Positions 42,201-48,200 of a stretch of 64,000 nucleotides of DNA are shown here, piece by piece (position 1 is the first letter of the stretch; each line of letters starts with the position of its first letter). Source of the stretch: Symsagittifera roscoffensis (Eukaryota > Xenacoelomorpha > Acoela > Convolutidae); assembly GCF_963678635.1 (NCBI RefSeq), contig NC_087065.1:19047623-19111622 (forward strand), in the 5' to 3' direction. Both the position numbers and the translations under genes were made by a program. The notes under the pieces are model-generated. The model made no database searches and was not told the origin of the DNA. It saw nothing but the letters and a program-made list of their open reading frames with translations.

Positions 42201-45200
42201 AATCACAACACTGCAATTATTAAACGTCTATCGTCACTGCCTGTACATGTAACTGTTTACAAGACAGAAGTCAACTTATTTTGAAGAAAGAGACAGTTGC
42301 AAATTATCGAGCAGGGTTGGTCACGGATTTGAAAACAAAATAAAAAGCAAATTGAAGTCATTTCAACATTAACTTCCTCAAAATTGTTCATGCAGTTTTG
42401 ATGTCTGAACAAACTTGTCAATTTAAAGCTCTTCACAGCACTTCATTGAACCCGTACAACATGTGAATTCCAGGAATTAAGAAGGAAAAGATATTTGCAA
42501 CACAGGACTGATATTCTGACCTTGAGGCATTGGTGCTCTGGGCTTATAAACATGAATTTCTAATTCAAATGGCCAGCTGAGACATTAAAATCTACAGCAC
42601 AGCCTGATCAGACGTAGGAGATAGGGAAGCTTCGATTTGATTAACAAATAGCTTAGCGAAGACAGGCTAAGGAAGCAAAGTGGTCAAGGGACAATAAAGC
42701 GTAAAAAGCCTAACTGTCTTCGACCAAGGTTAGGCTTCAACAGTCTGGGACCTTTCTACACAGAGCTGATTAAACTATCGCCCTTAGAAATTGGATTATT
42801 TAACGGAACAAGAAGTCAATTAGCGATTTTCAAAAAAGCTCTCAAATAGCGCATTAAAAACTACCCATTTTTATGTTGAAATGCCATTGTTACCATGAAA
42901 TCATGATTCACACATTTGTTTATTCAAGTAGATCACTAGCAAATCAAGGCACTGAAACTTCTAAACCGCCAAAAGGGTTACCATTAGAAGGTTATAAGCA
43001 GTAAATAGAACGATTAAATGAAAGGTATGGAGTTTCAACGACAATAAAAACTCTTGGTGAAACCCAAAGAAAACACACCATTTGGAAAGCATTGGAAAAC
43101 AACCGACAGTAAATCACTTATAGGTGTTTGATCGCTCGATACAAAATATAATATTAAACAGACATGGCTGAACGCTAGAGACATCAATCAAACCAAATTT
43201 AGAGGATGGATAGAACCAGATAAAAGCCGCAGAGAGAATTGAACTCCAGAAAAAAAATTTCGACAACATTTAAATGCCAATCTTACATACTAATTGAGTT
43301 TTTGAAAAAAAATTGACTTAAATTGGTATATTTTTTTAAGCATTTTATCAAGCGCAAGGGTAAATATTTGCGTTATTTAATAAAAAAAAACATTTTCAAA
43401 TAGCATTGGATAACTTGAACCAATTTTTCGTATGTCTCGATACAATTAGCAGGTCTCCAAAAATAACTAGGGACCCAGCTACAGCTTGAGGTACATGCTT
43501 GATACTGAATGAATACTCTATACTCATGCGGCACGAAAAATTTGATTTCAAAATTTGGACTTTGCCCAAAACCTTAGTTGCTTCTCTAATTTTAAAGATA
43601 ATCAATTTTCCCAAGGATATAACAGTTCTCTTAGAAAAAGTTAGGGAGTCTCCGCTTCTGAAGGAACAATTATTGCAACCGGTTTTTTAAATTGAACTTT
43701 TCATCTCAGATTTGATTGGGAAATTCAGAAAATTGAAAAAAAAAATCTAAAAAACGGTCAAAAGTTCTAAAAAAAAACTATCAAAATACTTTCCAAAAAC
43801 CATGACTTGTTTCCGAAAAAAGCAGGTTGTGCTCGCTTAGGCAGAAAAGATTCCCAAAACCGAATTTCTCTATTAAACACAACCTGCGAAATGGCACGGT
43901 AGTTTTCGCGTAAAGCCAAAAAGTTTCTAGAAAACTTTCTAAGTTTCAAAACTTTGACGTGTTTGAAGGCCATAACTTTTTTTCTTAAACAATCTGGGCT
44001 TCGCCAATTATAAATGTACGCTTTCAACAACCTATTATTTCGATTAAACCTATGATATCATACTTGGCAGAATAGCAAACGAGAAAAGCCCAGAAAATCG
44101 GTCAACAAAACGGAGTCAGAATTTGGTGTCAGAAAAATTGGGGCGTGGCCGCATAAACTAATGCGCTTCCCATAACCCCGTCTTAGAATTGAACCCAAAA
44201 TCTCAGATATGGCAGGGAAGTTATCAAGAAGATTCAAAAAGTTTGAAACAGGTCAAAAAATCAAATATTTGACTTTTCCGAGGGCGATAACTTTTCGTGT
44301 AAAAAACATTGTGAGAGGCCGCTAATACAGGGGAGCTTCCCAGTGACCGTTAACTCTCTCGAACCCAAAATATTAGTTTTCGCGAAAAATCAAAAAGAAT
44401 CACAAAACTGTCAAAAACCAAAAAGGGGACTATTCCGAGGGCCATAACTTTTTGTGTAGAAAACATTGGGCGTAGCCGCTTATGCAGGGTAGCTTTCTAA
44501 ACAGTTCTAACTATTTATAAAAAAAAAACTCAGATTTAAGAGAGGTAGTTATCAAGAAAACGAAGAAGAAAAAAAACATGGGTCAAATACTTCCCCACAC
44601 TTTTTCGAAGGCGAAAGTAAAAAAAAGACTCTAGGGGAGTATTCAAGCACACAGGGAAGCGGGCGGTTTTCAAAAAATAATAAATTTCAACAAACTGATT
44701 GGTAAGCATACAACCAACTTGAAATGTGCGGATGTAAGTTAAAATTGTGTTTCCATTAAAACGACCCAAAATTAGCTCTTTAGGCCAATGAAAAATTGGC
44801 CAAATTAATTTGTGCCGAGGATTTTTTTAGCGAAACAACAAAAATAAAGAAGGAAATACATACTCAAGGTATGTAAAATTACATATTGTAGGAGTAAATC
44901 AAACACTAAAAGCAACATTAAAGAAAAATGCGCGCAGCAAAAAAAAACGATTCCATGTATTACAACTAAGCCGACAACAAATAAGTAGACAAATAATTGG
45001 CCGACAATTTGATTTGAAACAGAAAATTTCCCGTTGGAAAAAAAACAGGTCCTACTCAGATTCCAACCCAGGACATTTGCAGTCCAAGGCATAATAGTTT
45101 CCTCCAGGCTAAAGTGGCTGCGAACGCAAAAAAGTTTGAATTCATTATGAACCAAGATACAAGTGATTCAAATGATTCTGTTAAACAAGTTGTTAGGCCG

Positions 45201-48200
45201 GAAAAAATTCAAAATTCCAGTTTGATAGCGCTTGCTAAGCACAAGCGCAATGACGAAAAATATGTCTATACGTGTCTGATATGTATTTCTTAAGTACAGT
45301 CCAATTAGAAGCAAAAACGCCAAGAATCATAATTGCCAGCGATTAATTGGCATTGAGACAAAATTTATCCAGCGGTAACGAAGCCGATTTAACTTGGGAG
45401 GCCGCCCGATAAGAAGAACAAAATTTAAAAAAATTATTAATAGGTTGGAAAATCTCGTTGGAAAATCTGCAAATTGAAATCCACTTCGAAACTAGAAATT
45501 GATCACGTTTTTTATGATTATCGCAAATTTAAGCCAGAACAATTTTAAGACTCCGATGACAGATTTTTTTAAGCTGATTTCAAAAAACTATTTATATCAC
45601 GCTTGGGCTCTTTGAATTTCAAGAAATAATAGATTTTAATTAGTACTTTTTCTTCAAATTAACCCATTTAGAAAGATTATGTCAGTTGGTAAATTTTCTG
45701 AATTTCCTGTGAAATAAAGCCCGCTTCTGAAAACACAGCCAACCGGCAGTTGGAAGAGAGTCAATGAACTCAAGGAAAGAGCAGACTTGTGTCTTGAAAT
45801 AAACTACAACTTTCTATGGTTTAGGGCCCATGACTATAAGCGATTGATTCACAGAAGCTCAAGACAGACAAAAATAATAAGCCAACATTTCCACCTTTAA
45901 GCTCGAAAGCAATACGCTGTGTAATGCATATATTATTGAGCCTAAGCTCCCTAATTTGATGGCACCAAGAAAACGAAGCTTCTTCACAACAAAACACCAA
46001 GCTCAGCTTGCACAGGCAATTCTGAACCAACCGAACAATCCTCAGTAAAAAAAGCAATACGCTAGAGTTTTGAAGAAGATTCTAAATCAAATCTTGATAC
46101 AGTTCCTTACGTCTTTGGAAAATACTGACTACTTCAAAAAAAAAACACTCTTTTAAGAACGATTTGCGATTGACCGCTCAGTTTTCCAGTGGGTTTTTAT
46201 CGACAATGGGCAATCGTTTTCAAATTTTCAGCAGTTCTAATCACCATTGATAAGGCTTCAATTTGATACCCTGCACGACCTCATCTAACACTTATTGACG
46301 GTTCTTAATTTAGCGTAAAAATAATCAAGTGACACCCGAGTTCAAATTCTTCCCAACAAGGTCTTAACTTCCTTATACTCTGGTTAGTCTCTACTTATAC
46401 AGTTCTTTCTGCGATACACCTGAGAGGTTTAAGGTTTCCTTCAAACTTATACGACATATCTAAAGGAAACCCATAAAAACATCGAAAATAAATGTCGTTA
46501 AAGCTCTAGCTCAAGCACTATTTATGATTGACACTTTTTTCACAAAACTAATCCAAGAGATAAACGGGTTAGTAGGCAATGTTTTTATTCCGTTGAAAAG
46601 GCAGAAAACTGAAGTTCAACTTTAAAACTCAAGGTCGTCCACGTTTTTTTGAAATTTTGCGACACTCGCGATACCAAACAACCATAGCATTGCATGCAAC
46701 CTAAAATAAGGAAAGCATTAGTTGTTCGAAAAAACAGCAACTACGAAAACTTCAAAAAAAATTTCTGGAATGATGTTTTGGAGGAAAACATGTCCAGAAA
46801 CACAATCGCAGGCGTTAAAAAATTTTTCGAAAATATCTATCGAGCGGCAATTAAGCCGACAAAAAAATATCTTGAGTTCTACACTTTTACGCCCCCCCTC
46901 CCCCACCCTTGAATATAAGGGGATAAAATCTATTTTTCTCTTCAAACGAAACAAAAGAAGGTCAATTAGTCGATAAAACCTATAATTGAGACCAAATGAA
47001 GCTTGCAAGTAAATTTACAAATCGAAGGTTTTAATGAAAAACACTTTCAATTACAAGAAAATAGCATTAAGCACAGGACAAAATCAGCGATGCGGCGCCT
47101 AAGCCGACAAAACATAAACAGACAAACAATAGACCGACGTTTTTTTAAATGGAATTTTTTTCTGTTTGAAAAAAACAGGTCCTGCCCAGATTCGAACCGA
47201 GAACTTTCGCCATCCGAAGGTCCTCGGACCATGGCCAGATTTTGTTAATTAAGTCGTTAACCCGAAAAAAGTCTATATTAAGATTTGATAACGATTGCTA
47301 ATTGAAAATTGAATGAATTAGAAACCAACATACAAACCAAAAAAAAATCAAATTTGAGCTTAAGCAACCGTAAGACCTAAATCAGTGATAAAAACAGTTC
47401 GTTCAGAACACTTAAAAAGTGTGCCATAGAATTAGTTTTTCAAATGAATATAACTAAAACGAATCCACATTAAATTGATTCCAGAAAATGATTTCAATTC
47501 AGTTTTAGAGGAAACAAAATTTTTCATCTCCGGTGAATTCAATACTATGTTTATCAATTCAATTCTAATTGAATGGACATCAAACGAACTAACCGCTGTC
47601 CATCTCGTCTTCATTACTCTTAAACAGTTCAGCCGTAATTGTCTCAAATCTTCTGCTAACACTACGAGTCTCTTCCGACAGAAATCCATAATGATCCGAA
47701 GAATCGCGGAAAAAATTCCAAGGGTCGTCCATTTAAGCTTGAACTAATACATATGGATTTAATATTTCGAACTTCAGTATCACTTTGATTTCAAGTTTAA
47801 GTCAAAATACACAGTTTAAGAACCGCCAAAGTAAATTTCGGGGAAACAAACACCAACAACGCGACATGAACAATGCAAATTGTAATATTTGCTGATTAAA
47901 TTAATTAAATCGCATTGCATTCAAATGGCCTTATTAGTTCAAGAACCTGGCCAATTGCTAAATTCAGAACCCAATATGCAGTTTTATCTGGTCAGATCAA
48001 GATAGAGTAAGCTTGAACCGCATCTTAGACAAAGTATAATTTGAATTGTAATTGGACATCGAAGTTTGAAATAGTTCAGATTCAGAAAAATCAAAAATAA
48101 AACCTCAAAATATGCTCAACCAAATCTAGATGATTTAATACCTGTAGTCAGCAATAATGCTCTTTTTTCTCATCAACCTCACATAATCATCAATTCAACG

